The translations under genes were made by a program, and so were the position numbers. 64,000 nt of DNA from Chitinophagales bacterium (GTDB lineage Bacteria; Bacteroidota; Bacteroidia; Chitinophagales; Chitinophagaceae), in assembly GCA_017303835.1 (NCBI GenBank), contig JAFLBI010000001.1:1426001-1490000 (forward strand), given 5' to 3'. This document shows positions 1-7,626 of this stretch, piece after piece. Each line of letters starts with the position of its first letter. The stretch's first letter is position 1. The notes under the pieces were generated by a model. That model worked only from the letters and a program-made list of their open reading frames with translations. It searched no databases and was not told where the DNA came from.

Positions 1-1014
1 GGTGCTGTTACTTTACTATCTCCTTATATTTCACGTGGTGTTGTGCAGCTACCTGATTTGAAAGACATGATTCTGCAGCAATATGGGTATCATGCATCAG
101 AAAAACTGATCAGCGAATTGGCCTGGCGGGAATTCTTTCAACGTGTTTGGCAAGCCAAGGGTGATGCCATCCTGCAGGATCTGCGGAATGAGCAAAGTCC
201 GATTACTACACATCAAATTCCAGCAGCTATCATCAATGCCAACACTGGCATTAACGGTATTGACCAAAGCATTCAGGCTTTGTATGATTCTGGCTATATG
301 CATAACCACGCACGCATGTACACGGCCATGCTAACCACCAATATTGCGCAAGCGCATTGGCTTTTACCGGCAAAGTGGATGTATTTTCATCTGCTGGATG
401 GAGATATCGCCAGCAATCATTTGAGTTGGCAATGGGTAGCAGGCAGCTATAGCAGTAAGAAGTATTATGCCAATCAGGAAAACATCAATAAGTACACGGG
501 ACAAACGCAACGCCATAGTTTCCTAGATGTAGATTATAGCGAGTTTGCTGATATGCCTGTTCCTGAAATCTTACGAACAACTAGCACACCTACATTAAGC
601 ACACCCTTACCAACAACTGTAGTACCTACTATTGAGGTAGACCTACCAACGCTTGTATACAATACTTTTAATCTTGATCCTTACTGGCATGCAGGTAAAG
701 CGGCAAATAGAATCTTGTTGCTTGAACCAGACCATTTTGCACAATACCCCATTAGTGAAAAAGTGCTGAACTGGATTATTCAGCTGGCCCATGCACAGGT
801 GCCGGGCATTCAGGTTTTCAGCGGCAATTTTCAAGACCTGATGGCATTGCTGCCGGAACAATACCCGATGCAGCAGATATACTACAAAGAGCACCCAACC
901 ACCCGCCATTACAAGGGCATGGAAGAAAGCCGCAACTGGATGTTTCCGCAGGTGCAGGGCTATTTCAACAGCTTTTTTGCCTATTGGAAGAAATGCGAGC
1001 GTTTTTTGCGATAA
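1..1014 (+). CDS. DNA photolyase/cryptochrome-like FAD-binding protein (5' end cut)
   Basis: The reading frame is open from the first base, so the true start lies outside the window; 337 residues are visible. They begin with LSPYISRG, a signature at the start of the photolyase FAD-binding helical domain. The rest of that domain follows, including NHARMY, a DGDIASNHLSWQW stretch and NINKYTG, which lines the FAD and DNA-lesion pocket in this family. After about residue 225 comes a separate alpha/beta region (ILLLEPDHF, then FKEHP-like and WMFPQVQGYF motifs) resembling a Rossmann-like domain and not the helical fold. The likely role is blue-light-driven repair of pyrimidine dimers or a related flavoprotein function in the cytoplasm. 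Whether an N-terminal antenna domain exists cannot be seen. The downstream epimerase starts 17 bases later, so the two may be cotranscribed. Confidence 0.8.
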   Translation, partial: GAVTLLSPYISRGVVQLPDLKDMILQQYGYHASEKLISELAWREFFQRVWQAKGDAILQDLRNEQSPITTHQIPAAIINANTGINGIDQSIQALYDSGYMHNHARMYTAMLTTNIAQAHWLLPAKWMYFHLLDGDIASNHLSWQWVAGSYSSKKYYANQENINKYTGQTQRHSFLDVDYSEFADMPVPEILRTTSTPTLSTPLPTTVVPTIEVDLPTLVYNTFNLDPYWHAGKAANRILLLEPDHFAQYPISEKVLNWIIQLAHAQVPGIQVFSGNFQDLMALLPEQYPMQQIYYKEHPTTRHYKGMEESRNWMFPQVQGYFNSFFAYWKKCERFLR

Positions 1015-1031
1015 AGTAGGGAAATTCGTGT

Positions 1032-2132
1032 ATGCGCATACTCCATACCGATATCTACCGCTTTTCCATTCCCATGGTGCCCTTCACCATTGCAACAGGT
1101 ACGATGCATTATGCACAAAACCTGCTGATTAAAGTGCATACAGACAGTGGCATCACCGGCATTGGTGAATGTTCTGCTTTTCCCATGATTGCAGGCGAAA
1201 CACAAGCTACCTGTTTTGAAATGGCCAAGGATTTTGCAGGCATTTGGAAAAACAAACAAGCAAATGATATTGAAGGCAGACTGCATGAGCTGGATATGTA
1301 CACTGCAGGCAATTATACAGCCAAGAGTGCATTCGATTTAGCATTATATGATATCGCTGCGAAAGTGGCCAACCAACCTCTGTATCAATATCTGGGTGGC
1401 AGAAAAAAAGATATCGAGAGCGATCTCACCATCGGCATTGATGAGCCGGATAAGATGGCTTTACAAGCCATGAGCTTCCTGGAGCGTGGCGTGAACATGA
1501 TTAAAGTAAAGCTGGGCAAACATCCCAAAGATGATGTGGAGCGTATTCGGCAGATCAGAAAAGCAGTAGGTAACGATATTCAATTACGTATAGATGCCAA
1601 CCAAGGCTGGACTTATGATGAAGCCCTCTGGGCATTGACTGAGTTGGGGCATTTTCATATTCAGTTTTGCGAGCAGCCCATGCGTAAATGGAATGATGGT
1701 TTGTTGCCTAAGCTGGTGAAGCAATCGCCCATACCCATAATGGCAGATGAAAGTGTATTCACGCATCATGATGCAGAGCGACTGATCAAACAACACGCTT
1801 GCTCTTATGTCAACATCAAGTTTGCCAAGAGTGGCGGAATTCATGAAGCGAAGAAAATCAATCAGGTTTGTGCCCAGCACGAAACTGCTTGTATGATGGG
1901 TGGCATGTTGGAAAGTCGCGTAGCCTTAACCGCCAAAGTACATTTCGCCATGGCGCATGATAATATTCGCTTTTATGATTTAGATACTTGTCTACTCGGC
2001 CATAAAGAAGATCCTGTTATCGGTGGCGTTACCTACCATAATGGCATGCACTTACAATTAAGTGATGCACCGGGTATTGGCGTAGATGTTGACCCTGATT
2101 ACCTGAAAAAGCTGGATCATATCCGAATTTGA
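1032..2132 (+). CDS. L-Ala-D/L-Glu-type dipeptide epimerase (enolase superfamily)
   Basis: This 366-residue protein is a muconate-lactonizing-enzyme subgroup member of the enolase superfamily. Visible catalytic parts are the Lys-Val-Lys pair (K158, K160), metal ligands D188, E214 and D239, the opposite base K263 or K266 in NIKFAKSGG, and the MMGGMLES segment with E294. D316-Leu-D318 in FYDLDTC matches the DxD motif that binds the dipeptide amino group in Ala-Glu epimerases, which argues for a dipeptide substrate over muconate or mandelate. The enzyme would epimerise L-Ala-D-Glu released during murein turnover so that peptidases can degrade it. Length is normal. It starts 17 bases after the photolyase-like gene. 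The exact dipeptide preference is inferred. Confidence 0.88.
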   Translation: MRILHTDIYRFSIPMVPFTIATGTMHYAQNLLIKVHTDSGITGIGECSAFPMIAGETQATCFEMAKDFAGIWKNKQANDIEGRLHELDMYTAGNYTAKSAFDLALYDIAAKVANQPLYQYLGGRKKDIESDLTIGIDEPDKMALQAMSFLERGVNMIKVKLGKHPKDDVERIRQIRKAVGNDIQLRIDANQGWTYDEALWALTELGHFHIQFCEQPMRKWNDGLLPKLVKQSPIPIMADESVFTHHDAERLIKQHACSYVNIKFAKSGGIHEAKKINQVCAQHETACMMGGMLESRVALTAKVHFAMAHDNIRFYDLDTCLLGHKEDPVIGGVTYHNGMHLQLSDAPGIGVDVDPDYLKKLDHIRI

Positions 2133-2161
2133 TCTTAACAAGGCGTTTCCCTTCAGCAGGC

Positions 2162-2169
2162 TATCTTTG
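2162..2169 (+). promoter_or_regulatory. Bacteroidota -7 promoter box for the acyl-CoA thioesterase gene
   Basis: TATCTTTG followed by C matches the Bacteroidota sigma-ABfr -7 consensus TAnnTTTG exactly. It lies 16 bases before the ATG at 2185. The TTG at 2167, which would give a longer frame, sits inside the box and is therefore an unlikely start. No clear -33 TTG is seen at the usual distance. Confidence 0.65.
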
Positions 2170-2184
2170 CACAAATTTTACCGG

Positions 2185-2700
2185 ATGGAAGCAAAACATG
2201 TGCAGGATAGTTTTACCATTATGAATGAACTCGTTCTCCCGAACGATACCAATACTTTCGGCAACCTCATGGGCGGCAGATTGATGTACTGGATGGATAT
2301 TGCCGCAGGCATTGCAGCAGGCAAACATTGTAATGCACCCAGCATGACTGCCTCTGTAGATAACCTGAGTTTCAAAAACCCGATCAAACTGGGCAATGTG
2401 GTACATATTGAAGCTAAGGTGTGTCGCGCCTTCAACACCTCTATGGAAATTCATATCAAAGTATGGGGCGAGGATTTATTACACCAGTATAAGTATGAGA
2501 GTAACGAAGCTTTCTTCACATTCGTAGCATTAGACCCTAATGGTAAACCTCGTCAGGTACCGCAAGTGATTCCACAAACAGAAGATGAAAAACGCTTGTA
2601 TGAAGGTGCGATGCGCAGGAGACAAGTGCGTCTGATACTCGGCGGAAAAATGAAAGCTGAAGATGCAAATGAACTAAAAGCACTCTTTATAAAAGACTAA
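2185..2700 (+). CDS. Acyl-CoA thioesterase, hotdog fold (YciA/BACH-like)
   Basis: The 171-residue product matches the hotdog acyl-CoA thioesterase family. It has the N-terminal PNDTNTFGNLMGG segment followed by a long helix with a conserved Asp (MYWMDIAAG), then SVDNLSFKNPIKLGN. These enzymes hydrolyse acyl-CoA to free fatty acid and CoA in the cytoplasm as hexamers. The ATG at 2185 was chosen because an earlier TTG lies within the promoter box. A charged C-terminal tail of about 45 residues follows the hotdog domain, as in many Bacteroidota homologues. The gene ends in a strong terminator shared with the convergent acyltransferase gene. Chain-length preference cannot be read from sequence. 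Confidence 0.88.
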   Translation: MEAKHVQDSFTIMNELVLPNDTNTFGNLMGGRLMYWMDIAAGIAAGKHCNAPSMTASVDNLSFKNPIKLGNVVHIEAKVCRAFNTSMEIHIKVWGEDLLHQYKYESNEAFFTFVALDPNGKPRQVPQVIPQTEDEKRLYEGAMRRRQVRLILGGKMKAEDANELKALFIKD

Positions 2701-2734
2701 AAAAAATCCCCACAGTTTTGTGGGGATTTTTTTT
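2701..2734. terminator. Bidirectional rho-independent terminator
   Basis: A perfect stem (AATCCCCACA / TGTGGGGATT) with a GTTT loop is flanked by A and T tracts on both sides. It sits between the convergent thioesterase and acyltransferase genes, so it can end transcription both ways. Confidence 0.9.
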
Positions 2735-3560
2735 ATTTATCCATGATGTTCATTAAGTGGTGTTTACCCTTCATCATGTAGTTTTTACTTTGTTCGATGG
2801 CTTCCATCACCTGTTCCAAAATTTCATCAACAGGCAATGTATAATCAATGATCATCGGTTCTTTAAAGCGAACAGTTAGTAGTGAACCACGTTTTTTAAA
2901 CGCAAGCCCTTTTTTATTAAAAGCGCGCCAGAAACCATTGATTACTACAGGTACCACAATCGGCTGATTGTTCTTAATAATATATGCCGTGCCTTTTCTG
3001 CCCGGTGCAAAAGGTTTGGTGGTTCCTTGCGGAAAAGTAATGACCCAACTTCTACTGAGTGCTTGATCAATTTTTTGGGTATCAGACTCATCACGTTCGC
3101 GATGCACATCTTTACCTTCTGCACGCCAGGTTCGCTTAACAGTTAATGCACCGCCCATTTTAAAGAGGCGGCTTACCCAACTGCCATCCATAGTTTCTTT
3201 GGCAGCTACGAAGTAAACATTCGTGAAAGGATTCAGCAGGTAATAAGGAATGCCTAAGCGATTTTCTTTACGCCATTTTACTGCACAGAAAATATGCAGG
3301 AAAGTAATCACATCGGCAAAATAGGTTTGGTGATTGCTGACGAACAAGACGTTGTTACGGGGGAGGTCACGCAGGTGTTCAGTGCCTTCTATGCGCAGCT
3401 TATTGAACATGGTCAGGCCTGGATAAGAAGCGGCCCCCACAATTCCGTAAACAAGCGATCGTACAACCCTGATATTCTTTAGTCTTTCAACTAAGGTCAT
3501 TTCAGACAGTTTTGATTGAAGGTGGTGTGCAATATAGGGAATGAAATTGAATTCGTGCAT
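2733..3560 (-). CDS. 1-acyl-sn-glycerol-3-phosphate acyltransferase family protein
   Basis: A 275-residue PlsC-family acyltransferase. It carries the FPQGT block (residues 176-180), corresponding to the FPEGT phosphate-binding motif, and a catalytic block SNHQTYFAD (75-83). The usual catalytic spacing is HX4D; here H77 and D83 are separated by five residues (HX5D), which the DNA confirms. The enzyme would transfer an acyl chain to a lysophospholipid or similar acceptor on the inner membrane. The N-terminal 30 residues are amphipathic rather than a clean transmembrane segment. It is convergent with the thioesterase gene and divergent from hxpB. The exact acceptor (LPA, ornithine lipid or other) is unknown. 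Confidence 0.8.
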   Translation of the reverse strand: MHEFNFIPYIAHHLQSKLSEMTLVERLKNIRVVRSLVYGIVGAASYPGLTMFNKLRIEGTEHLRDLPRNNVLFVSNHQTYFADVITFLHIFCAVKWRKENRLGIPYYLLNPFTNVYFVAAKETMDGSWVSRLFKMGGALTVKRTWRAEGKDVHRERDESDTQKIDQALSRSWVITFPQGTTKPFAPGRKGTAYIIKNNQPIVVPVVINGFWRAFNKKGLAFKKRGSLLTVRFKEPMIIDYTLPVDEILEQVMEAIEQSKNYMMKGKHHLMNIMDK

Positions 3561-3565
3561 ATTCG

Positions 3566-3580
3566 TTGATTAACAATCAA
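3566..3580. repeat. Short palindrome in a divergent promoter region
   Basis: TTGATT-AAC-AATCAA is a perfect 6-base inverted repeat, 5 bases upstream of the acyltransferase start and 35 bases upstream of the hxpB promoter box. It is placed where a repressor could act on both genes, but short AT-rich palindromes arise by chance. Confidence 0.25.
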
Positions 3581-3614
3581 TTGTCGGTTTTTAGGGGCTT
3601 TGCATGTCAGGAAG

Positions 3615-3622
3615 TATTTTTG
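3615..3622 (+). promoter_or_regulatory. Bacteroidota -7 promoter box for the HAD phosphatase gene
   Basis: TATTTTTG followed by C matches TAnnTTTG. It lies 14 bases before the ATG at 3637 and inside any longer frame starting at 3604, which supports the shorter start. Confidence 0.6.
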
Positions 3623-3636
3623 CGCAAAACAAGGCC

Positions 3637-4296
3637 ATGAAACTGAGTACGGTGATATTTGATATGGACGGATTACTGATTGACAGTGAACCATTGTGGC
3701 AGGAAGCTGCCGTCACTATATTCAGCAATTATGGCATTAACCTAACAACTGAACAATACAATACCACTACCGGACTCAGAACTCGGGAGTTTGTTGATTA
3801 TTGGTTTCGCTATTTCGGCATGCCTGAAAATGAAAAAGCCAGCGCTGAGAAAAAGATTGTGGATCTGGTTTTGCAATTAGTGGCATCCAAGGGTAGCATC
3901 ATGCCGGGTGTACATTATATTTTCGATTTCTTTCAAGCAAAGTCATTTAAAATAGGTTTGGCTACTTCCTCCCCTGTTGAGTTGATTGAACTGGTAGCAC
4001 AGATGGCCAATATTCGCCATCTCTTGCAAGCCACTGCTTCTGCAGAAGATTTGGATTTTGGCAAACCCCATCCCCAAGTATACCTGAATTGTGCGGAGCA
4101 ACTGGGTGTGAGTCCGTTGGCTTGTGTATGTTTTGAAGACTCTTTTAATGGCATGATTGCCGCAAAAGCAGCCAGAATGAAATGCGTGGTAGTTCCACAT
4201 CATAGCCAGATCAGGGAAGACAGATGGGCGGCGGCTGATTTAAAAATGTCTTCTCTGCAAAACTTTGGAGAACTGCATTTTAATTTGATTGGGTAG
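3637..4296 (+). CDS. hxpB: HAD-superfamily sugar/hexitol phosphatase, HxpB (YniC)-like
   Basis: A 219-residue haloacid dehalogenase hydrolase of the beta-phosphoglucomutase subgroup. It begins with the catalytic motif FDMDGLLIDSEPLW (nucleophile and acid/base Asp), then TSSP (motif II), the motif III Lys in GKPHPQVYL, and the Mg-binding motif IV FEDSFNGMIAAKAARM. The cap domain is helical (C1 type). Motif wording and length are very close to E. coli YniC/HxpB, which removes phosphate from 2-deoxyglucose-6-phosphate, mannitol-1-phosphate and sorbitol-6-phosphate. A broad cytoplasmic sugar-phosphatase role is therefore likely. The start at 3637 follows the promoter box; the upstream in-frame ATG at 3604 precedes it. 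The gene symbol is by similarity only. Confidence 0.8.
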   Translation: MKLSTVIFDMDGLLIDSEPLWQEAAVTIFSNYGINLTTEQYNTTTGLRTREFVDYWFRYFGMPENEKASAEKKIVDLVLQLVASKGSIMPGVHYIFDFFQAKSFKIGLATSSPVELIELVAQMANIRHLLQATASAEDLDFGKPHPQVYLNCAEQLGVSPLACVCFEDSFNGMIAAKAARMKCVVVPHHSQIREDRWAAADLKMSSLQNFGELHFNLIG

Positions 4297-4425
4297 GTTC
4301 TAACTTGAATCGATGTATTTTATTGTGGCCTATTCTGAGATAATTGATCTTTTAAAGAGTTCTTTATAAGCAATGCCGATTTCGTGCTACATCCCCCGCT
4401 TTATTTGAGACTACTTTGTTCCTGA

Positions 4426-4728
4426 ATGGAACAACCAGCAAATACAACTATCCAGCAGCGTAATAAAAAGCCTGGCTTTTGGATAAAACTGTATTGCCAT
4501 TTGTTTGGCCATACTTCACAGAAAGCAATCATTGAAGATGATCAACTGATTACAAGATATGTCTGTAAACATTGTCATCGAAGATTAGGTAATGGGTTAA
4601 GAAAAACACTTCCTACACCTAAGGGAATTGATCATGCAGTTTGGCAGACATATTTACAAGAGTTAATGACTTCTTATAAGCGCTATGAGGGCGTAAGTAA
4701 AGGACACGCTTCTAGAAAAAGGCATTAA
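4426..4728 (+). CDS. Small Cys/His protein, possible zinc-binding, unknown function
   Basis: A 100-residue basic protein with no family I can name with confidence. It has a Cys24-x4-His29 pair (CHLFGH) and a Cys47-Lys-His-Cys50 pair followed by His51, which together look like a small zinc ribbon. There is no signal peptide. The C-terminus is Lys/Arg/His rich (GHASRKRH). It stands alone between hxpB and the H-NOX-like gene, with 129 and 168 bases of spacer on its two sides. The start is the only ATG near the frame start. The coding status is supported by the ordered Cys/His spacing more than by homology. Confidence 0.55.
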   Translation: MEQPANTTIQQRNKKPGFWIKLYCHLFGHTSQKAIIEDDQLITRYVCKHCHRRLGNGLRKTLPTPKGIDHAVWQTYLQELMTSYKRYEGVSKGHASRKRH

Positions 4729-4848
4729 TGCGATGTACTTGTAACAAAATATGTTGAATCAAAAAGTGCTTTCAAAGCAAAAGCAATAATATTTCTTCAT
4801 TCATCAATAGAAAAAGAGCCTAACACAATAGAATGCACGATAACTGCG

Positions 4849-4878
4849 TTGCCGCGAGTTTTGTCCGTTCTACATTTG
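4849..4878 (+). promoter_or_regulatory. Full Bacteroidota promoter for the H-NOX-like/kinase operon
   Basis: TTG at 4849-4851 and TACATTTG at 4871-4878 are separated by exactly 19 bases, matching the Bacteroidota -33/-7 layout. The ATG at 4897 is 18 bases downstream, so the transcript leader is short. A longer frame starting with the TTG at 4849 would begin inside this promoter and is rejected. Confidence 0.8.
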
Positions 4879-4896
4879 AATAATAAACATTGGATT

Positions 4897-5442
4897 ATGA
4901 ACGGATTCTATTTCCAAAATATCGAAGAATTGCTGATTAGCGAGTACGGTGAGAAAGACTATCGTAAGATAGTTGCTCATGCTGGTATCGAGGAGGAATA
5001 CTTTATTTCCAATAACACTTATCCGGATGACTATTGTCTGAAACTAGCCAGCAGTACGGCAAATATTGCTAAGAAAGATATCCATCAAGTACAGTTCAGC
5101 TTTGGTTATTACTGGTACAAGGCAACTAACAATATTCTGAGAAACAGTTTAATGATGGGTGCCAACAGACTAAAACCACTACTTCAGCAATTACCTGAAA
5201 TATTTGCAAGATTCAATATCCAGTTTCCCTTCATGAATCAAATGAAACTGGAGATCTCTGAATTGAGTTCAAAATCTATCATCATCAGCTATCACTTCCC
5301 TGGTCAGATTGCGCAGGAAAGTTATTTCCAGGGCTTTTTAAATGCCTTGGGCGACTTGTACAAAGAAAAAATCTGCATTGACCTGATACAACCACAAAAT
5401 GATACAGCAGAAAAAGCTATTTTTAGGGTGCAATGGCTTTGA
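4897..5442 (+). CDS. H-NOX-like (heme NO-binding fold) protein lacking the heme ligand
   Basis: The 181-residue product has the length and pattern of an H-NOX (HNOB) domain: MNGFYFQNIEELLISEYG at the N-terminus, TYPDDYCLKLAS near 41-53, a Tyr/Phe-rich helix (FSFGYYWY), and the LLQQLPEIFARF segment at 95-106 leading into the C-terminal beta sheet. In genuine heme H-NOX proteins a His near residue 102-105 ligates iron and a Tyr-x-Ser-x-Arg motif holds the propionates. Here 101-105 is Glu-Ile-Phe-Ala-Arg, and the later block reads Tyr132-His-Phe-Pro-Gly136, so both features are absent. It probably senses something without heme, or acts as a structural subunit. Its stop overlaps the start of the downstream kinase, whose N-terminus is an HNOBA domain. 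Confidence 0.75.
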   Translation: MNGFYFQNIEELLISEYGEKDYRKIVAHAGIEEEYFISNNTYPDDYCLKLASSTANIAKKDIHQVQFSFGYYWYKATNNILRNSLMMGANRLKPLLQQLPEIFARFNIQFPFMNQMKLEISELSSKSIIISYHFPGQIAQESYFQGFLNALGDLYKEKICIDLIQPQNDTAEKAIFRVQWL

Positions 5443-7412
5443 TGAAATCCACATCCGACCCCTTAAAGATAGCCCAGTTTTCTGCACAATACCTTGAGCA
5501 GAACTTTCCCTTCTCCGTTGTTATTGCATCAGACAATACCATTATCTCTGCGGGAAAGAGTTTACAAAAATTGCTGAAGGAAGTAAAAGGAAAAAGGTTT
5601 TCCGAAGTACTCAGTGTCATTAGACCAACAAATTTTCTGGATGGCTTTGAAGGCATCATAGCTTTACAAAATACATTAGTCATTCTAGCTGTAAAAAATA
5701 GAAGTGACATAATTTTCCGCGGACAGTTTATTTATGTTTCAGAGTTAAATTCAGCCGCATTCATCGGATCACCCCTGATTACTGAGATTGAAAAACTCAA
5801 TGAGCTTCAACTGAAGATTGGGGACTTTTCGTTTTTTGATGCAATTCCAGACATGCTGCAGCTCGCTAATATGCGTAAGGTTGCAAATGAAGACAATGAA
5901 ATTCTGTTTCGTAAACTGAAGAAAGAGCAACAGATTGCCAGAGCCAATGAAAAGTTCTACAAGACTATTGTTAACAGTATTAATGAAATCGTTTTCAGAA
6001 CGGACAAAGAAGGCAACTGGTCGTTTCTCAATCCTGCATGGGAAGGTATCATGGGTTTTACCATAGAAGAATCTATAGGCAGGCCTTTCTTCAAATTTTT
6101 ACATCCGGAAGATGTGGCAAAAAACCATGAATTGTTTTTGCCCCTAATCAATCAGCAGAAGCCTTATTGCCAACATAAGATCAGGTATATCACTAAGTCT
6201 GGAGGTATTAAGTGGATCAGGGTTTATGCAAGCCTATTGTATAGCGACGACAATCAAGTAATAGGCACAACCGGTACCCTTAGCGATATTACTGTAGAGG
6301 AACAGCGCCAACATGACTATGAATTGATTTCTAATCATGTACAAGACCTGATTTGTATTCACGAAACAGACGGGCGCTATTTATATGTTTCTCCTTCTAT
6401 CAAGCAGATCTCCAACTTTCATCCTGAAGACCTGATTGGAAGATCACCTTTCGATTATTTTCATCAGGATGATCAAAAAGCAATTCAACAAGCATTTACA
6501 ACATTGCTTGAGAAAAAAACCAAGCACTCAGATGTTATCACTTATCGTTTTAAAACTGAGAAAGGAAGTTACAGATGGCTGGAAACCAACTATCAACTTC
6601 TCTGGGATGATTATCTCGGCCGTGAAGTAATTCTGACAACTTCTAGAACCATTGATGAACGTAAAGCAGCTGAAGAAAAAATCATGCTGGCTTTAAAGAG
6701 TGAGCGCCAAATCAATCAGCTGAAGACAAGATTTGTGAGTATGATCTCACATGAAATTCGTACACCACTGTCCATTATTAGCTTAAATGCGGAGGCGCTA
6801 AGACTCTATACTGATGCATTGGATGATAAAATCAGACAAGTAGTCTATGATAAACTCTCCGAAATAGATGATGAGATCAACACACTTACCGGTTTGATCA
6901 ATGAGGTGCTGACAGTAGGCAAAATTGAAAACAATAATATTGAGGCCAAAAAGAAGCCGGGAGATATCGTTGAGCTATTGCATCAAAAAGTTGAGAAACA
7001 CAATCAGCTTTCAGAAAACAGAAAAATCAGTATCACAACAGCAGGCATCCCATTCCCTATTCACTACGATGCTTCACTTATAAAACAGGTCTTCGACAAT
7101 CTGATCTCCAACGCCTTAAAATATTCTCCTGATAAGCAAAGTCCTGAAATCCATATCTCTTTTAGCGATAAAGCCTGTACCGTAGACGTAAAAGACTATG
7201 GCATCGGTATTCCAAAGTATTTCCAAAAGAACCTCTTCAATACATTCCAAAGAGCAGACAATACGGAAAATATTAGAGGCAACGGTTTAGGCTTGTTCAT
7301 TGTGAAGCAATTTCTGGATCTCCACAAAGCCAGCATCACATGTAAATCTGTCCTGAATGAGGGCACAACATTTACAATAACCTTCCCTAAGGAGAAAGCT
7401 GCCACTATCTAG
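5433..7412 (+). CDS. HNOBA-PAS-PAS sensor histidine kinase
   Basis: A 659-residue soluble histidine kinase. Residues 24-150 match the HNOBA (heme-NO-binding-associated) domain of soluble guanylate cyclases: FPFSVV near the start, FRGQFIYVSELN at 95-106, GSPLITEIEKL at 112-122, and a helical hinge with DAIPDMLQLAN. Two PAS/PAC sensor units follow (about 170-295 and 296-412). Next come HisKA with phospho-acceptor H440 in MISHEIRTP, and a HATPase with N560 (LISNALKYSP), the G1 box DYGIGIP and the G2 box GNGLGLFIV. No transmembrane segment and no receiver domain are present. The gene overlaps the H-NOX-like gene: ATG at 5433, or at 5442 within TGATG, giving translational coupling. It likely forms a complex with that protein. 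The cognate regulator is not adjacent. Confidence 0.88.
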   Translation: MALMKSTSDPLKIAQFSAQYLEQNFPFSVVIASDNTIISAGKSLQKLLKEVKGKRFSEVLSVIRPTNFLDGFEGIIALQNTLVILAVKNRSDIIFRGQFIYVSELNSAAFIGSPLITEIEKLNELQLKIGDFSFFDAIPDMLQLANMRKVANEDNEILFRKLKKEQQIARANEKFYKTIVNSINEIVFRTDKEGNWSFLNPAWEGIMGFTIEESIGRPFFKFLHPEDVAKNHELFLPLINQQKPYCQHKIRYITKSGGIKWIRVYASLLYSDDNQVIGTTGTLSDITVEEQRQHDYELISNHVQDLICIHETDGRYLYVSPSIKQISNFHPEDLIGRSPFDYFHQDDQKAIQQAFTTLLEKKTKHSDVITYRFKTEKGSYRWLETNYQLLWDDYLGREVILTTSRTIDERKAAEEKIMLALKSERQINQLKTRFVSMISHEIRTPLSIISLNAEALRLYTDALDDKIRQVVYDKLSEIDDEINTLTGLINEVLTVGKIENNNIEAKKKPGDIVELLHQKVEKHNQLSENRKISITTAGIPFPIHYDASLIKQVFDNLISNALKYSPDKQSPEIHISFSDKACTVDVKDYGIGIPKYFQKNLFNTFQRADNTENIRGNGLGLFIVKQFLDLHKASITCKSVLNEGTTFTITFPKEKAATI

Positions 7413-7582
7413 GCGCATTCTTTTCCAACTCGCTGCAATCCACTGATTTACAACTTTTAATCTGCGCTTAAGTTTTATAATTCTTTTTTAAGGAAGCTGC
7501 CGAAAAAGTGTTCATGTAAGCCTAATGCGTACGTGGACTTCCCCTTATCGCAAGGCAATTTTACGCCCTTATAAAAAAGGTA

Positions 7583-7600
7583 TGTAGTAGAAATACTACA
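7583..7600 (+). other. GAAA-capped hairpin in the leader of the lipoprotein gene
   Basis: TGTAGTA-GAAA-TACTACA is a perfect 7-base stem with a GNRA tetraloop, 26 bases upstream of the ATG at 7627. No T tract follows, so it is not a terminator. It may stabilise the mRNA 5' end or be a protein or RNA binding site. The rest of the 214-base spacer 7413-7626 shows no gene. Confidence 0.4.
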
Positions 7601-7626
7601 AAAACAACAAAAAAGCTTCTACAAAT

